Positions 62,674-64,000 of a stretch of DNA of 64,000 nucleotides are shown here, one piece after another. The notes beneath the pieces are model-generated. The model saw nothing but the letters and a program-made list of their open reading frames with translations, had not been told where the DNA came from and ran no database searches. This DNA is from [Mycobacterium] fortunisiensis (GTDB taxonomy: Bacteria > Actinomycetota > Actinomycetes > Mycobacteriales > Mycobacteriaceae). Position 1 is the first letter of the stretch, and every line of letters starts with the position of its first letter. Where the stretch lies: NCBI RefSeq assembly GCF_019050325.1, contig NZ_VOMB01000002.1, positions 310,001 to 374,000 of the forward strand, given 5' to 3'. Made by a program: the position numbers and the translations under genes.

Positions 62674-64000
62674 ATGAGCGGCCCGTTGGGGTTGTCGATC
62701 GGGACCACCAACTTGGTTGCGGTGCGCGTCGGCAACCAACCTGTCAGCCGGCGTTCGGTGTTGACCCTGTCGACCGACCGGACGCCGCAGGTCGGCCTGC
62801 ACGAATCCGGCCACGGTGTCACCTTGAGCGGGTTCGTGGAGCGGGTCGGTGACCCGGTGCCGCTGGTGGCGCCCGACGGTGCGTCGTACCCCGCGGACAC
62901 CCTGCTGGTCGAAGCCCTCGATGCAATGGTGGAGCTCGCCGGCGGCCCTTCTGAGCAGCTGGCCATCGCCGTGCCCGCGCACTGGACAGCGCCCACCATG
63001 CGCGCGCTGCGCAACGCGCTGCGCACCAATCCCAGCCTGTCCCGCGGCGGGTTGCCGGCCCGGCTCGTCCCGGATTCGGTGGCTTCCCTGACCGCCCTGC
63101 GGGCCAATCCGGGTCTGCCGACCCAGGGTGTGGTGGCGTTGCTGGACTTCGGCGGTGGCGGCACCAGCATCACGCTGGCCGACGCCGCGGCCGCCTTCGA
63201 ACCGCTCGATGAGACCACCCGCCATCCGGATTTCTCCGGCGACCAGATCGACCAGGCGCTGCTGACCCACATCCTCGACGGGGCGGCCCAGTCCGGTGGC
63301 CTGGATCCCGCCGGCACCGCCGCGGTCGGGTCACTGGCCCGGTTGCGGGAGGAATGCCGACAGGCCAAGGAACGGTTGTCGGCCGACACGGCAACCGATC
63401 TGGCCGTCGAGCTGCCCGGATATTCGGCCACCGTCCGGGTGACCCGACCGGAACTGGAAGCCCTGATGCACGCACCGCTGGCCGGTGTGCTGGAGGCGCT
63501 GGAAACCGCGTTGGAACGCAACGGGATCGGGTGGCCGGCCATCTCGGCGGTGGTGACCATCGGTGGCGGTGCGAACATTCCTCTTGTCACCCAACAGCTT
63601 TCGGAGCATTCGCAGGCAGCCGTGGTGACCACGCCGCAACCCGCGCTGGATGCGGCGATCGGCGCCGCGCTGGCGGCCGCCTATGTCGCCGAGGCCGATG
63701 CCCAAACCGGCATGGCGCCGACCCTGGGTGTGGCCGCGGCGGTGCCGACTGCGGGAATCCCTTCTGCGCCAGCAGGTCCCGCCGGCGAGGGGTCGTCGAC
63801 GTTCCGGGCATTGGCCTGGTCCGAAGACGAATCCGACGACGACGTGGTGCCCTACACCGGGCCGGACCTGGTGGACTCCTACGGCAGTGAGACGGCGGCA
63901 CGCCCGGCCGTGCAGTACGTACCGCCGACCGGGCCGATCGAGCAGCCCGCCAGTGGCTGGCAACGGTTGCCGTTCGCGGTGTTCGCGGTGGCCGCGGCGC
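62674..64000 (+). CDS. Hsp70-like membrane protein (Rv0312-like), N-terminal part
   Basis: The first 442 codons are visible. The protein has an actin/Hsp70-type ATPase fold: phosphate loop 1 LGLSIGTTNLVAVRVG, phosphate loop 2 VVALLDFGGGGTSITLAD, and the adenosine motif VVTIGGGANIPLVTQQL. An acidic, proline-containing linker (about 390-430) leads to what looks like a membrane helix starting LPFAVFAVAAA at the window edge. Rv0312 is about 620 residues with a Pro/Thr-rich tail, so roughly a third is missing. It is not a canonical DnaK. Role unknown. Confidence 0.8.
   Translation, partial: MSGPLGLSIGTTNLVAVRVGNQPVSRRSVLTLSTDRTPQVGLHESGHGVTLSGFVERVGDPVPLVAPDGASYPADTLLVEALDAMVELAGGPSEQLAIAVPAHWTAPTMRALRNALRTNPSLSRGGLPARLVPDSVASLTALRANPGLPTQGVVALLDFGGGGTSITLADAAAAFEPLDETTRHPDFSGDQIDQALLTHILDGAAQSGGLDPAGTAAVGSLARLREECRQAKERLSADTATDLAVELPGYSATVRVTRPELEALMHAPLAGVLEALETALERNGIGWPAISAVVTIGGGANIPLVTQQLSEHSQAAVVTTPQPALDAAIGAALAAAYVAEADAQTGMAPTLGVAAAVPTAGIPSAPAGPAGEGSSTFRALAWSEDESDDDVVPYTGPDLVDSYGSETAARPAVQYVPPTGPIEQPASGWQRLPFAVFAVAAA

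Overview
The window is high-GC actinobacterial DNA whose gene content and order match a mycobacterium, most likely a rapidly growing Mycolicibacterium. From about 23.5 kb to the right edge the gene order parallels the Rv0269c-Rv0312 stretch of M. tuberculosis, recalled from memory: polD2, fadD2, fadE6, a TetR/glyoxalase pair, a second TetR/DUF2236 pair, vapBC, a methyltransferase, the complete ESX-3 locus, a hydrolase, tam, stf0, a sulfatase, PAP2 genes, an L,D-transpeptidase and an Hsp70-like protein. The PE_PGRS genes that interrupt this stretch in M. tuberculosis are absent.

Left part (1-12.5 kb): a partial IS607-type element (tnpB cut by the window edge, tnpA broken by one in-frame stop) abuts an NCS2 purine permease. 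A SigH-like ECF sigma factor and an MmpS/MmpL exporter pair follow. Next is a minus-strand operon of a Tat-type lipoprotein, a methyltransferase, two permeases and a double-domain ATPase. It is preceded by a clear cobalamin riboswitch (12248-12420), so this peptide/nickel-type importer is probably a B12-repressed cobalt or corrinoid uptake system.

Middle (12.5-37.2 kb): an MFS transporter with an acyl-CoA dehydrogenase and thioesterase; a PucR regulator divergent from gabT-gabD; a CaiB-type CoA transferase; a two-gene secreted hemophore/proline-rich unit; a STAS protein followed by a tiny ORF and an intrinsic terminator; the polD2/fadD2 divergent pair and fadE6; a minus-strand TetR-hydrolase-dehydrogenase operon whose likely operator is a perfect 12-bp inverted repeat shared with a divergent glyoxalase; a frameshifted methyltransferase; and a VapBC module.

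ESX-3 (37.2-51.9 kb): two IdeR-like iron boxes precede eccA3-eccB3-eccC3-PE5-PPE4-esxG-esxH-espG3-eccD3-mycP3-eccE3, all on one strand with tight or overlapping junctions. This encodes the type VII system used for siderophore-mediated iron uptake. With the hemophore and possibly MmpS/MmpL, it makes this an iron-acquisition-rich stretch.

Right part (51.9-64 kb): hydrolase, amidohydrolase, tam, trehalose sulfotransferase with a sulfatase, two PAP2 phosphatases (one fused to a diacylglycerol-kinase-type domain), a secreted L,D-transpeptidase-like protein, a SnoaL-like protein, a FAD oxidoreductase with a C-terminal Rieske domain, and the start of an Hsp70-like membrane protein. No tRNA, rRNA, CRISPR array or prophage was seen. 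No stretch longer than about 300 bases lacks a gene; the largest gap (12218-12504) holds the riboswitch.
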